Source: Sulfopaludibacter sp035606355 (lineage in GTDB: Bacteria; Acidobacteriota; Terriglobia; Bryobacterales; Bryobacteraceae). Taken from it: DNA of 64,000 nt. The notes beneath the pieces are model-generated. The model had not been told where the DNA came from, searched no databases, and was given only the letters and a program-made list of their open reading frames with translations. The stretch lies in the NCBI GenBank assembly GCA_035606355.1, contig DATNFO010000024.1, positions 62,001 through 126,000 on the forward strand. Reading direction: 5' to 3'. A program made the translations under genes and the position numbers. Positions 1 to 10,239 of the stretch are shown here, piece by piece (the stretch's first letter is position 1; every line of letters starts with the position of its first letter).

Positions 1-298
1 GATAGCAGTGCCAAACGTATCCGGTGGATTCCCGGACCGCAATCGTCTCGCAATCGCCCGCTTCGGGGTTGTCGAACAGACACAACTCCATTGCGGTCGC
101 TTTTTCAGAGTAGAGGGAAAAGTTTACGCCAGTCCCATCCCATGTGGCGCCTTGCGGGTAGGGCTTACCCGGCAGTATGCTTCTTGGCATCGTTATTCCA
201 AGCGCGGAAAGTGCAAACTATGTACCATCCTAGCGGCACAGAACAGCACGCGGTGTACGCTCGAACACTGGTACAAAGGTTGCATATCTAACACCGCC
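1..298. other. Left edge, no convincing gene
   Basis: The frame of the downstream DUF2934 gene stays open through this stretch, but the translation has no recognisable domain and is rich in Cys, Arg and Trp in a way that suggests read-through. A weak hairpin (GGGTA/TACCC, around 157-171) is the only structure I see. It probably holds the upstream region of the small gene that starts at 299. Confidence 0.4.
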
Positions 299-538
299 AT
301 GAAGACCACAACGCTGGAAATGGAAGAGGAAGAGCGGCTGGAACGCCAGAGCGAAGATCCGGAAGCGCCGCCCGTAGCCTCCATCAAAGATGATGCCGAA
401 CTGGACGCGCGCACACCTGAACACGACAAAATCTGTCAGCTTGCGTATGAACACTGGATGCAGCGCGGCTGCCCTGACGGGTCGCCGGAAGAGGATTGGT
501 TCCGCGCGGAACAGGAGTTACGCGGGACGAAGGCCTGA
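299..538 (+). CDS. DUF2934 domain small protein
   Basis: Acidic 79-residue protein. The C-terminal half (about residues 42-76) has the pattern of DUF2934: a helix ending in AYEHWMQRG, then CPDGSPEEDW and FRAEQEL, close to the usual A-Y-x-x-W-x-x-R-G-x-P-x-G-x-x-x-x-D-W-x-x-A-E-x-E-L. The function of the family is unknown; such small proteins are frequent in Acidobacteriota and Proteobacteria. The ATG at 299 was chosen over an earlier in-frame start at 8 because similarity and plausible composition begin there. The gene converges on the ATP synthase operon, with a hairpin between them. Confidence 0.72.
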   Translation: MKTTTLEMEEEERLERQSEDPEAPPVASIKDDAELDARTPEHDKICQLAYEHWMQRGCPDGSPEEDWFRAEQELRGTKA

Positions 539-578
539 GTACCCGGTCGGTCGCAATGTAGACGAGCTTAGGTCGCAT

Positions 579-594
579 CCGGCCGTCAGGCCGG
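579..594. terminator. GC hairpin between convergent genes
   Basis: A perfect 6-bp stem (CCGGCC at 579-584, GGCCGG at 589-594) with a GTCA loop lies between the stop of the DUF2934 gene (538) and the stop of atpC (598). There is no T-run on either side. Just upstream (543-556) is what looks like a truncated half of the REP-like palindrome found elsewhere in the window. Confidence 0.4.
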
Positions 595-597
595 CCG

Positions 598-1002
598 CTA
601 CTTCCGTTCCGCCGCCGTGATTCGAGCCTGCGCCAGTTCCATCTGCTCGAGTGCTACCGCCGGGTCGACCCCCACCGCGGGGTTCATCACCTGCTCCTGC
701 GCACGCTGAAGATCCTGCCTCGCCCGTTCCACATTGATCTCCTCGGCGTGTTCGGCGACATTCGCCAGAATGCGCACATGGTCCGGAAGCACTTCGATAA
801 AGCCGCCCTGTACGGATAAATACCGTGTCTTGCCGCCCGCCATGTAGCTGAGAAATCCCGTTCCCAAAAGACTGAGGAGCGGCGCGTGCCCCGGCAGAAC
901 GCCGATGTAGCCGTTCTTTGCGGGGATCTGCACTTCCGCCACTCGTTCACGCACAATCTGGCGCTCCGGAGTGGCGATTTCAAGTTCAATGAGTTCGGGC
1001 AT
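598..1002 (-). CDS. atpC: ATP synthase F1 subunit epsilon
   Basis: Central-stalk epsilon subunit of the F1 sector, 134 residues, the usual length. The N-terminal beta-sandwich (about 1-85) carries the family signatures IPAKNGYIGVLPGHAPLL and GGFIEVLPDHVRILA. The C-terminal helical hairpin (about 88-134, rich in Glu, Gln and Ala) is the regulatory domain that can inhibit ATP hydrolysis. It is the last gene of the operon; its start lies 2 nt after the atpD stop, so the two are almost certainly translated together. Confidence 0.95.
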   Translation of the reverse strand: MPELIELEIATPERQIVRERVAEVQIPAKNGYIGVLPGHAPLLSLLGTGFLSYMAGGKTRYLSVQGGFIEVLPDHVRILANVAEHAEEINVERARQDLQRAQEQVMNPAVGVDPAVALEQMELAQARITAAERK

Positions 1003-1004
1003 GC

Positions 1005-2456
<1,452 letters not shown>

Positions 2457-2481
2457 GATTGCTTCCTTTGGGGCGCTCTTC

Positions 2482-3345
2482 CTACGGCTCGGCCGCAGCG
2501 GCGCCGCTGACCACTTCGATGATTTCCTTGGTGATGCTCGCCTGGCGCACGCGATTCATGTAGAGCGTGAGCTTATCGATCATCTCGCCCGCGTTGCTGG
2601 TGGCTGCTTCCATAGCCGTCATGCGCGCGGCGTGTTCGGCCGCGGCGGATTCCAGCAGCGAGCGGTAAAACTCCATTTCGACGTATCGCGGCAGCAGCGC
2701 CTCCAGCATTTCGATGGGCGGCTGCTCGAAGATGTAATCCATCGGCGCGGACTGTTCCGGCATTTCGACCGGCAGCACGCGGGTGAGCGTCAACTTCTGC
2801 GCGATTACGCTTTTGAACTCGTTGAACAGCAGATACACCGCATCGATCTGCTCGTCGCGGTACAGGTCCATCGCTTTGCGGGCGATGGCACTGGTATCCG
2901 CATAGGCCACCTTCGCGGCCAGCCCGACGTGCTCGCCGGAGATCTGCGAGTCGCGCTTTCTGAAGAAGTCGCGACCCTTGCGGCCGATAAGCTCCAGGGT
3001 GATCTGCGCGCCGCGATGGTCGTTTATGAACTGCAGCGCGCCTTTAATCAGATTGGAGCTGAAAGCGCCCGCCAAGCCCTTGTCTCCGGTGATGAGCACC
3101 AGCAGGATGCGCTGCTCGGGACGGCGCGCGAGCAGCGGATTTTCGCCCGCCTTCTCATCCGTTGCGGCGGCCGCAGCTACGTTCGCGAGAACCTTGCGCA
3201 GCAGCGCGCCGTACGGGCGCGAAGCCACCACGCGATCCTGCGCGCGGCGCAGTTTTGCGGCCGAGACCATTTTCATGGCCTTGGTAATCTGCTGCGTGTT
3301 CTTCACCGAGCGGATGCGCCGCCGGATGTCGATCAAACTAGGCAT
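2482..3345 (-). CDS. atpG: ATP synthase F1 subunit gamma
   Basis: Rotor shaft subunit, 287 residues. It starts MPSLIDIRRRIRSVKNTQQI with TKAMKMVSAAKLRRAQ following, the conserved N-terminal helix, and ends with the conserved C-terminal helix containing LYMNRVRQASITKEI. An in-frame start at 3507 would add 54 Arg/Ser-rich residues that are a read-through of atpA, so the ATG at 3345 is used. The start overlaps the end of atpA by 8 nt, implying translational coupling. Confidence 0.96.
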   Translation of the reverse strand: MPSLIDIRRRIRSVKNTQQITKAMKMVSAAKLRRAQDRVVASRPYGALLRKVLANVAAAAATDEKAGENPLLARRPEQRILLVLITGDKGLAGAFSSNLIKGALQFINDHRGAQITLELIGRKGRDFFRKRDSQISGEHVGLAAKVAYADTSAIARKAMDLYRDEQIDAVYLLFNEFKSVIAQKLTLTRVLPVEMPEQSAPMDYIFEQPPIEMLEALLPRYVEMEFYRSLLESAAAEHAARMTAMEAATSNAGEMIDKLTLYMNRVRQASITKEIIEVVSGAAAAEP

Positions 3346-4876
3346 GTGCGTGTGCCGCCGGCAACTCCGCCACGAACCGCGCCTTGAACTCCTCGATCGC
3401 TTTGGTGATCTGGCCGCGGAGGTTATCGTCCAGCGCTTTCTTCGTGCGGATCTCTTCCCAAATGCCGCGATGGGCATTGTCGATGAAGCGGTACAGCTCC
3501 TCTTCAAAGCGGCGGCACTCTTCCACCGGGAGATCGTCCAGATAGCCCTTGGTTCCGGCGAAGATGATCACAATCTGTTTTTCCAGCGGCAGCGGTTGAT
3601 ACTGACCCTGTTTCAGAATCTCGACCAGGTGTTTGCCGCGATTGAGCTGATCCATCGACGCCTTGTCGAGATCGCTGCCGAACTGCGCGAAGGCGGCCAG
3701 CGCGCGGTATTGCGCCAAATCGAGACGCAAGCCGCCCGCAATCGACTTCATGGCTTTCGTCTGCGCGTTCCCGCCGACGCGGCTCACCGAGATGCCGACG
3801 TTGATGGCCGGGCGCACATTGGAATTGAACAGGTCGGCTTCGAGGAAGATCTGCCCGTCTGTAATAGAGATGACGTTGGTCGGAATGTACGCCGAAACGT
3901 CGCCTGCTTGAGTCTCGATGAACGGCAGAGCGGTGAGCGAGCCGCCGCCGAGTTCGGCATTGAGCTTCGCGGCGCGCTCCAGCAGGCGGCTGTGAAGATA
4001 GAACACGTCGCCGGGGTACGCTTCGCGCCCCGGAGGACGGCGGAGCAGCAGTGAAATCTCGCGATATGCGGCGGCGTGCTTGGAAAGATCGTCGTACACG
4101 CAGAGAGCGTGGCGCTTGCTGTCGCGGAAATACTCGCCCATGGCGCATCCGGCGAACGGCGCCAGGTACTGCATGGGCGCGGGGTCCGATGCGGACGCGG
4201 AAACCACGATGGTGTATTCCATCGCGCCGTACTGTTCCAGCGTCTTCACCACCTGCGCAACCGTCGAGCGTTTCTGGCCGATGGCGACATAGATGCAAAT
4301 CATGTCGCCGCCCTTCTGGTTGATGATGGTGTCGATCGCGATGGCTGTCTTGCCGGTCTGGCGATCGCCGATAATCAGCTCGCGCTGGCCGCGGCCTACC
4401 GGAATCATGGCGTCGATCGCCTTGATGCCGGTCTGCATCGGTTCCTTTACCGGCTGGCGCGCGACCACGCCGGGAGCGAGGCGCTCGATGGGAGAGAACT
4501 GCGTTGTCTGGACGGGTCCCTTGCCGTCGATCGGCTGACCAAGCGCGTTCACCACACGGCCGATGAGCGCTTCGCCCACGGGCACGCTCATGATGCGGCC
4601 GGTACGCTTGACCTCGTCGCCTTCCTTGATCTCCGCGAAGTCGCCGAGCAGCACCGCGCCCACCTGGTCTTCTTCCAGGTTCATCGCAAGGCCCGCGACG
4701 TTGTGGGGAAACTGTATGAGCTCGCCGGCCATCACCTTTTCCAGGCCGTGGATGCGCGCAATCCCGTCGCCCAGGCTGATGACGCTTCCGACCTCGGAAA
4801 CATCGATCGCGCTTTCGTAGTTTTCAATCTCCTGGCGGAGAATACTGGTGATTTCGTCCGCTCGAATTTGAGCCAT
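3338..4876 (-). CDS. atpA: ATP synthase F1 subunit alpha
   Basis: Non-catalytic nucleotide-binding subunit, 512 residues. It has the beta-barrel N-terminal domain (about 25-95), Walker A GDRQTGKT at residues 170-177, and the signature PAINVGISVSRVGGNAQ in the central domain. The C-terminal helical domain ends in AAHAHA. It alternates with beta in the F1 hexamer. The stop lies inside the start of atpG. It follows atpH by 20 nt, in the standard delta-alpha-gamma-beta-epsilon order. Confidence 0.98.
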   Translation of the reverse strand: MAQIRADEITSILRQEIENYESAIDVSEVGSVISLGDGIARIHGLEKVMAGELIQFPHNVAGLAMNLEEDQVGAVLLGDFAEIKEGDEVKRTGRIMSVPVGEALIGRVVNALGQPIDGKGPVQTTQFSPIERLAPGVVARQPVKEPMQTGIKAIDAMIPVGRGQRELIIGDRQTGKTAIAIDTIINQKGGDMICIYVAIGQKRSTVAQVVKTLEQYGAMEYTIVVSASASDPAPMQYLAPFAGCAMGEYFRDSKRHALCVYDDLSKHAAAYREISLLLRRPPGREAYPGDVFYLHSRLLERAAKLNAELGGGSLTALPFIETQAGDVSAYIPTNVISITDGQIFLEADLFNSNVRPAINVGISVSRVGGNAQTKAMKSIAGGLRLDLAQYRALAAFAQFGSDLDKASMDQLNRGKHLVEILKQGQYQPLPLEKQIVIIFAGTKGYLDDLPVEECRRFEEELYRFIDNAHRGIWEEIRTKKALDDNLRGQITKAIEEFKARFVAELPAAHAHA

Positions 4877-4896
4877 AAATCCCTTCCCGTTACGCT

Positions 4897-5451
4897 TTAG
4901 ATTTCGCTTCCGAGGCGCCGCCCCAGCGCTTCGAGTTGTCCGCGCACAGAGCCGTCGTAGACCGTCGATCCGATGCGCGCCATCACCCCGCCGATGAGAG
5001 ACCCATCAATGGCGAAGCGCATCCGAATCTGTTTGCCGGTCAATCGCGCGAGTTGCGCCTGTAGCGCTGTGCGCTGCTGTTCAGTCAATTCGTTGGCGGA
5101 GATCACTTCCGCCTGCTCGATGCCCAGGCGCCGGTCCAGAACCTGTTCGAAGCTCTCCACAATCTCCGGCACAGACCCTATGCGCCGATGATCGATGAGC
5201 ACGTACAGGAAGTTGCGGGTAATTTTGGACATGCCGAGCCGGTCCGTGATCCGCGTGATCACGGCCTTCTTGCGCGCGCTCGGCACTGCCGGCGTAATGA
5301 GCGCGTTGTGCAATTCCGGCGATCCCTGCAGGGTGGCGACGAAGGAGCGCAACTCGGCCGTAGCGTCCTGAGGCTTCAGCGGAGAGGCGGGCCCCGTCAC
5401 AACGTCGGCAAGGGCGTTGGCATATCGTACAGATACAGCAGAAATGGGCAT
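4897..5451 (-). CDS. atpH: ATP synthase F1 subunit delta
   Basis: Peripheral-stalk subunit (OSCP type), 184 residues. The N-terminal helical bundle starts SAVSVRYANALADV, and the C-terminal part contains NFLYVLIDHRRIGSVPEIVESF and the family end pattern IGGVMARIGSTVYDGSVRGQLEALGRRL. It links the F1 head to the b/b' stalk. It lies 9 nt after atpF and 20 nt before atpA. Confidence 0.96.
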   Translation of the reverse strand: MPISAVSVRYANALADVVTGPASPLKPQDATAELRSFVATLQGSPELHNALITPAVPSARKKAVITRITDRLGMSKITRNFLYVLIDHRRIGSVPEIVESFEQVLDRRLGIEQAEVISANELTEQQRTALQAQLARLTGKQIRMRFAIDGSLIGGVMARIGSTVYDGSVRGQLEALGRRLGSEI

Positions 5452-5460
5452 GAACAGTCT

Positions 5461-6078
5461 CTACGTGGTTTGCGCGCGGTTATCGCCGTCCAGGTGGCGC
5501 ACAAATCCCTGGACCAGCGCTTCCTGCGCCTGCGGCGTCATGCGCTGGCGAATCTTCTGTTCCGCCAGGCCTACCGCCAGCTCCGCTGAATACTGCTTCA
5601 ATTCCATGCGGGCGGCCTTGCCGGCAGAGACGATCTCCTGCTCGGCATGAGCCTGAATTTTGGCGATCTCGCCTTCGAGATGCGCGGCGCTGCGGCCCCG
5701 TTCGGCTTCGGCTTCGCCTTGGGCTTCGTTGCGCAGTGCGGCGATCTCCGCTTCCAGATTGGCCAGCCGGCGCTCGACTTCCGCGGTGCGCTGTTCGGCG
5801 GCGCGGCGCGCGTCTTCAGCGTCTACAATGTCCTGCTTGATCTGACGGTTGCGCGTAGCGAAGTAGGGACCGGCTGTCTTACGAATCAGGAAACCGAGCG
5901 CTCCGGCGAGCAGCAGGAAGTTGGCCCATTTCCAGATCTCCAGGCTGCCATGTTCACCCTCGCTGGGAGACTCGGCGGCTCGTTCCACGGCATCCGGATG
6001 GGCAGCGTCCTGCGCGCGGCAGACCGGCACGGCCACCGTCATCGCGGCGGCTAAAAAAATCGGCAACAGGCGTTTCAT
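5461..6078 (-). CDS. atpF: ATP synthase F0 subunit b with signal-like N-terminus
   Basis: Peripheral-stalk b subunit, 205 residues, longer than the usual 155-175. Residues 1-22 form a cleavable-looking leader (MKRLLPIFLAAAMTVAVPVCRAQ). A transmembrane segment follows at about 48-65 (WKWANFLLLAGALGFLI), then a long charged coiled coil (about 78-170, heptads rich in Glu, Ala, Arg). The leader-plus-TM form is known in several non-model phyla. It overlaps the end of the second b gene by 4 nt (ATGA type). Confidence 0.9.
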   Translation of the reverse strand: MKRLLPIFLAAAMTVAVPVCRAQDAAHPDAVERAAESPSEGEHGSLEIWKWANFLLLAGALGFLIRKTAGPYFATRNRQIKQDIVDAEDARRAAEQRTAEVERRLANLEAEIAALRNEAQGEAEAERGRSAAHLEGEIAKIQAHAEQEIVSAGKAARMELKQYSAELAVGLAEQKIRQRMTPQAQEALVQGFVRHLDGDNRAQTT

Positions 6079-6524
6079 GCCGCGCTCCGCCCCAGAATCG
6101 AATCGGCAATCTGGTCGGCCAGCAGACCCGTCTCGGCGGCGAGTTGCACTTTGGCGGCTTCCACGTCGGCGTGAAGCGCTTGCTTGGCTTCTTTGATTCG
6201 TGCTTCCACGCGCGCACGGGAATCGGCGAGCGCTCGTGCTTCCTGCTCCTGAAGCTGACGGTGAACCTGATCCTGCGACTGGTACACATCGCCGCGAGCC
6301 TGCCGGATGGCGGCTTCGTACTCGGCGGCTTTGGCGGCGGCGCGCTTGAGACTTTCTTCCGAAAGCTGTTTGGCGCCTTCAGTTGCCTCAAACCGCTTAT
6401 GAAGCACGCTTCCGAGCGGCTTGAAGAAAATGTACTTCAGGTAGAAGTGAATCAGAATAACAATCAGGACGGTCGGGATCGCCCGACGCAGTAGTTCACC
6501 CAATTGCTGGAAAATTGCATCCAT
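6075..6524 (-). CDS. ATP synthase F0 subunit b' (second b-type subunit)
   Basis: First gene of the operon, 149 residues from the ATG at 6524: a membrane segment (about 14-34, including PTVLIVILIHFYLKYIFF), the conserved FKPL turn, then a charged coiled coil. Together with the next gene it gives a b/b' heterodimeric peripheral stalk. An in-frame GTG at 6554 is possible, but it lies at the predicted transcription start, and the family N-terminus matches MDAIFQQLGEL. No Shine-Dalgarno motif is visible before either start. Confidence 0.88.
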   Translation of the reverse strand: MDAIFQQLGELLRRAIPTVLIVILIHFYLKYIFFKPLGSVLHKRFEATEGAKQLSEESLKRAAAKAAEYEAAIRQARGDVYQSQDQVHRQLQEQEARALADSRARVEARIKEAKQALHADVEAAKVQLAAETGLLADQIADSILGRSAA

Positions 6525-6557
6525 GATGTAAGGAGGAGAAGGCCCGCTAAGCACAAC

Positions 6558-6587
6558 AGGATATCATCTGGCGGAAAGCCGGGTCAA
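6558..6587 (-). promoter_or_regulatory. Candidate promoter of the ATP synthase operon
   Basis: On the minus strand, TTGACC (6587-6582) and TATCCT (6563-6558) are separated by 18 nt, a reasonable sigma70-type pair. It would start transcription near 6551, about 27 nt before the ATG of the b' gene. It supports the view that the operon begins here rather than continuing from a and c genes. Confidence 0.5.
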
Positions 6588-6674
6588 CCGCACGGAACGG
6601 TGGTGTTACCTTGACGTTGCCACGTTCGTCGTACATCAAGGTACAATAGGGAAATCCACCCCAAGAGAGGTTCT

Positions 6675-8684
6675 ATGCGTCGTCAAATGACCGGCTGCTT
6701 CGCAGCGGCCGTGTTCGCGGGTACGGTGTTCTTTGCGTTCTCCGGCAACGGTGTTGCCGCCGACGGCAAAGGCACTCCCAAGAAAGGTCCGGCGGTTCCC
6801 GCTTATGGAAACTCGGACGCCATCACCCAGGATGAGCTGAAAGTCTACGATTACTTTCTGGCGTCCGATCAGCTCGAGGGGCGGAACTTTCCGTCGCGCG
6901 GGTACGACACTGCGGCGCTCTACGTCGCCAGCCATTTGGCCGAATGGGGCCTGAAGCCGGGCGGCAGCACCGAAAAGACCATGGGTCCGCTGCAGCCCTA
7001 CCTGATGCCGATCGAAATGGTCTCTCGCGCCATTGTCCCCGATGAGAGTAAAGTGTCGGTGACCGCGCCGGGCGGCGGTGGTGGCCGCGGTTTCGGCGGC
7101 GGCGGCGGCGGACGGCAGGGCGGCGGCAGAGCAAACAATGAACCCCGCACCACCGCCTTCGAATATGGCAAGGATTGGACGGCAGGTGCGGGCGGCGGTC
7201 GCGGCGCATCTCCGGAAGCATTCGATTTCTCCGGCAACCTGGTCTTCGCGGGCAACGGATATCTGCTCAACAAAACGAACGTCAACCCGTACCAGGGCAT
7301 CGACGTCAAGGGCAAGATTATCGTTGTCGCAGGACTACCCGCCGAACTCGCGGCGCTGCAGAATGCCGGTGGTCGCGGACGAGGCGCGGGCGGCGGCGGT
7401 CGCGGAGCGGCACAGAATCCGCTAGGTGAGAATTGCACAGATTACCTCACGCCGGAAGAGTACGCCGCCAAAAATGGCGCGCTCGGCGTAATCACAATCG
7501 CTAATTTCCAACAGGCTGCTGCGCTGGCGAACCCGAACGCGGGCGGCTTCGGTGGGGGCGGTGGACGCGGCGGCGCCAACCTGAACGGTCCGAATTTCCA
7601 GGTGGTGAAATTTAAGCAGGCGGCGGCGTGCCCGGCGGCTCCTTCGATCACCGCCGGCATGGAATTGACGAACGCGCTGTTCCAGGGCGAAAAGCTCTCC
7701 GGCGCGCAAGTGTTTTACGCTACCGATTCGAAGACCAAAGTGGACTCCTTCGAGCTGGAAGCGGCCAAGAAGGTGTCCCTCAAGCTCGCGGTCAAGGGCA
7801 CTCCGGGTCACGGTGAAAATGTGGTCGGCATTCTGGAAGGCAGCGACCCCGTGCTGAAGAACGAATACGTCGTCATGAGCGCGCACCTGGACCACATCGG
7901 TCTCAGTGCGCCGCTGCCGGACGGCCATAACGTCAACAATGGCGCCGACGATGACGGCTCCGGATCAACCGGTCTGCTCGCCATCGCCCACGCCTTTGCC
8001 GAGGGCGCCGCGAAGGGCATACGGCCCAAGCGCAGCATCATATTCCTCTGGAACGGCGGCGAAGAGAAGGGACTCCTGGGCTCACAGTATTTCGCGGAGT
8101 TTCCGCCGGTCGATCTGACCAAGGTAGTCGCCGATCTGAATATGGATATGATTGGCCGTTCGCAGAATCCGGCGAGCGTCGACAACAACAAGCAGCACGT
8201 TCTCGTCAAGAGCGGCGAATGCCTGCTCATCGGGCCGAACATCAGCAGCGATGAGCTCGGCAGCGTGATCGATAAGGTGAACGGCGGATACCAGAAGCTG
8301 GCGATGAATCATTTCTACGATGCCACCGCGCCGGACGCCACGCACGACAACCTCGGGCCGGAGCCGAACGGCCAGCGCATCTTCTACCGCAGCGATCATT
8401 ACAACTTCGCCAAGGTGGGAGTGCCCATCGCGTTCTTCACCACCGGGCTGCACGTCGACTATCACCGTCCAACGGACACGCCGGATAAAATCGACTACGT
8501 GATCATGCAGCAGATTGCCAAGACGGTCGCGGCGACGGGCTGGGAGCTCGCGAATTCACCCACGCGTCCGAAGCTGAATGCAAAGCTGCCCGAGCAATTG
8601 ACGAAGGACATGAAGACCGTGCAGGAGCAGGGTTGGGGCAAAATGACCCCGGTGCTGCCTCCGCTGCCCGGCATGCCCTACTAA
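6675..8684 (+). CDS. Secreted M28-family zinc peptidase with PA domain
   Basis: 669 residues with an N-terminal export signal (about 1-29). A PA-type lid domain lies at about 195-345 (GIDVKGKIIVVAG, then YAAKNGALGVITIANF). The M28 catalytic domain follows, with Zn ligands and catalytic residues in AHLDHIG (His about 402), NNGADDDGSGS, NGGEEKGLLGS, NMDMIGR and a terminal HVDYHRPTDTPDKI. It probably removes N-terminal amino acids or dipeptides from peptides outside the cytoplasm. Three Gly/Arg-rich low-complexity inserts (around 133-156, 236-253 and 291-305) interrupt the PA region. A GA-rich ribosome-binding site (AGAGAGG) precedes the ATG. Confidence 0.9.
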   Translation: MRRQMTGCFAAAVFAGTVFFAFSGNGVAADGKGTPKKGPAVPAYGNSDAITQDELKVYDYFLASDQLEGRNFPSRGYDTAALYVASHLAEWGLKPGGSTEKTMGPLQPYLMPIEMVSRAIVPDESKVSVTAPGGGGGRGFGGGGGGRQGGGRANNEPRTTAFEYGKDWTAGAGGGRGASPEAFDFSGNLVFAGNGYLLNKTNVNPYQGIDVKGKIIVVAGLPAELAALQNAGGRGRGAGGGGRGAAQNPLGENCTDYLTPEEYAAKNGALGVITIANFQQAAALANPNAGGFGGGGGRGGANLNGPNFQVVKFKQAAACPAAPSITAGMELTNALFQGEKLSGAQVFYATDSKTKVDSFELEAAKKVSLKLAVKGTPGHGENVVGILEGSDPVLKNEYVVMSAHLDHIGLSAPLPDGHNVNNGADDDGSGSTGLLAIAHAFAEGAAKGIRPKRSIIFLWNGGEEKGLLGSQYFAEFPPVDLTKVVADLNMDMIGRSQNPASVDNNKQHVLVKSGECLLIGPNISSDELGSVIDKVNGGYQKLAMNHFYDATAPDATHDNLGPEPNGQRIFYRSDHYNFAKVGVPIAFFTTGLHVDYHRPTDTPDKIDYVIMQQIAKTVAATGWELANSPTRPKLNAKLPEQLTKDMKTVQEQGWGKMTPVLPPLPGMPY

Positions 8685-8703
8685 GCGCTTCCGCTTAAAG
8701 AAA

Positions 8704-8757
8704 CTTCGGCCCGGCCCGATATGCTCTCTGTGAGCGTATTCGTCAGCCGGGCCGAAG
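8704..8757. terminator. 12-bp inverted repeat after the M28 gene
   Basis: Perfect 12-bp arms CTTCGGCCCGGC (8704-8715) and GCCGGGCCGAAG (8746-8757) flank a 30-nt spacer, 20 nt after the peptidase stop. The right arm is followed by ACATTTTG. It may end the peptidase transcript, and it overlaps the nominal start of the next small gene. Confidence 0.45.
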
Positions 8758-9071
8758 ACATTTTGAGCATCGCCACAGCGGGAAAGAGCGGTTTGGGAGA
8801 TACCGTGGTGGTGCTGGACCGCCAGGGCGGAATGCGAATGGTGCAGCCGGAAGGATGGTCGCTGCCGGCGATCGCGGCGGAATTCGGTGCTGAAGCGGTT
8901 TACAAGGTGGAACGGCGCGGGTCGCGGGTGCGGGTGGAAGGCTGGAACGGCTGGGAACGGTGCCTGTTGCAAGGGGAGCTCAAAGGGCAGCGTACGCAAC
9001 GGTTACTCGGCCTGCCCATTGTTCCTCTGGTTTCAACGCCATTTCCGGTTCTGCTTGCGGCTACCGCGTAG
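8721..9071 (+). CDS. Small hypothetical protein
   Basis: Up to 116 residues, no family recognised. The middle part (VVVLDRQGGMRMVQPEGWSL, AAEFGAEAVYKVERRG) reads like a real folded protein, and the C-terminus is hydrophobic. The first in-frame ATG (8721) lies inside the inverted repeat that follows the peptidase gene, so a TTG at 8763 is a plausible alternative start. It could form a pair with the next gene on the same strand. Function unknown. Confidence 0.5.
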   Translation: MLSVSVFVSRAEDILSIATAGKSGLGDTVVVLDRQGGMRMVQPEGWSLPAIAAEFGAEAVYKVERRGSRVRVEGWNGWERCLLQGELKGQRTQRLLGLPIVPLVSTPFPVLLAATA

Positions 9072-9111
9072 GCTAGCTAGCCCTGTTACCCTGATGGACG
9101 GAGGCTCCGTC

Positions 9112-9537
9112 ATGGTGAAGCTGCTTTCCCTGGCAATGCTTGCCCTTGCCGTTCATGCTGCCGACGACGCGTGGGCGAAGGTTCAGGCGCTCAAAACCGG
9201 CACCGAAATCCGCGTTTACAAAAAGAGCTCCACGCAGCCCGTTTTGGCGAAGTTCGCAGACGCGCGCGAGGACTCGCTGCTGATCGTGGTGAAGAACGCC
9301 GAAGTGGCCGTGCCCAAAGGCGAAATCGACCGCATCGATTACCGCCCCCCGAAACCCGGCGGGCGCGTGACGAAGGAAACGAAAACGACCGAGGAGGACC
9401 CTACGAAGGCGAAGGAGCCTCCGGCGGGGATGAACGCCCGGCAAGAGGGTGTCGGCTCGTCAACGTCGACATCCTTCAGCGTCCAGGGGAAACCGGATTT
9501 CGAGACCATCTATCGCCGGCCGGCCGGGAAGAAGTAA
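9112..9537 (+). CDS. Exported small hypothetical protein
   Basis: 141 residues from the ATG at 9112, preceded by a GGAGG-type ribosome-binding site (about 9099-9104). Residues 1-16 are a short signal peptide (MVKLLSLAMLALAVHAADD). The body (about 17-75) holds a compact beta-rich module: KTGTEIRVYKKSSTQPVLAKF, DSLLIVVKNAEVAVPKGEIDRIDYRP. This resembles small periplasmic proteins common in Acidobacteriota, in which a strand set is followed by an I-x-R-I-D-Y-R-P turn. The C-terminus is a charged, Ser/Thr-rich tail. No function can be assigned. Confidence 0.72.
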   Translation: MVKLLSLAMLALAVHAADDAWAKVQALKTGTEIRVYKKSSTQPVLAKFADAREDSLLIVVKNAEVAVPKGEIDRIDYRPPKPGGRVTKETKTTEEDPTKAKEPPAGMNARQEGVGSSTSTSFSVQGKPDFETIYRRPAGKK

Positions 9538-9599
9538 GTCCGGCGCTCAGGCGATAGTGCCGCGAGTAACCCTTTAGAACACTGCGATAATACCTGCTT

Positions 9600-10238
9600 G
9601 TGCTTGTCTTCATCGATGAGTCAGGCGATTCCGGCTTCAAATTTGACCACGGATCATCGAAGTTTTTTATCATCACTGCCGTCATCTTTGATGGAAACTT
9701 TGCAGCCGATGCATGCGATCGGGCGATAGAGGGTCTCAGGCGGAAACTCGGGTTTCCAGCGCAGCGGGAATTCCACTTCAGCGAATGCCCTGATAGGATT
9801 CGCGAGGAGTTCCTTCGGTGTGTATCGACTGAGGAGTTTCTTTACCACGCCTTTGTCATAGACAAGCAGCGGCTATACCGAGGAGCGCCGACGTTCCAGG
9901 ACGGGAAGAGTCTTTATCAATTCGCCGTCTCCATCATTTGCGAGAACGCCCGCAGCCTTCTCCGGGACGCCAAAATCGTAATCGACAAGAACGGAGATCG
10001 CAGCTTCAGGCAAGAACTGGAAAAACACCTGCGAAAGCAAATGGTCGATACGGATGGAACCTGCTTGATTCGCAAGGTGGCAATGGAATCGTCGCACTCG
10101 AATAACCTTGTGCAACTCGCTGATATGATCTGCGGCGCAGTGGCCCGTTCATTCAACAGTGCTGATGAAGCGAAAAAAGATAAATTCCGGCAACATCTCA
10201 GGAGACGAGAAAGGCGTGTACAGCTCTGGCCAAAATAA
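9600..10238 (+). CDS. DUF3800 domain protein
   Basis: 212 residues. The N-terminal MLVFIDESGDSGF motif and the late acidic motifs KIVIDKNGD and NNLVQLADMICGAVARS are diagnostic of DUF3800, predicted to have an RNase H-like fold with the acidic residues as a possible metal site. Biochemical function is unknown; the family is often found on mobile DNA and in defence-rich regions. It starts with GTG at 9600. A compact structured sequence follows the stop within 5 nt, consistent with the conserved RNA motifs reported near DUF3800 genes. Base composition is lower in GC than its neighbours, suggesting transfer. Confidence 0.85.
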   Translation: MLVFIDESGDSGFKFDHGSSKFFIITAVIFDGNFAADACDRAIEGLRRKLGFPAQREFHFSECPDRIREEFLRCVSTEEFLYHAFVIDKQRLYRGAPTFQDGKSLYQFAVSIICENARSLLRDAKIVIDKNGDRSFRQELEKHLRKQMVDTDGTCLIRKVAMESSHSNNLVQLADMICGAVARSFNSADEAKKDKFRQHLRRRERRVQLWPK

Positions 10239-10239
10239 C

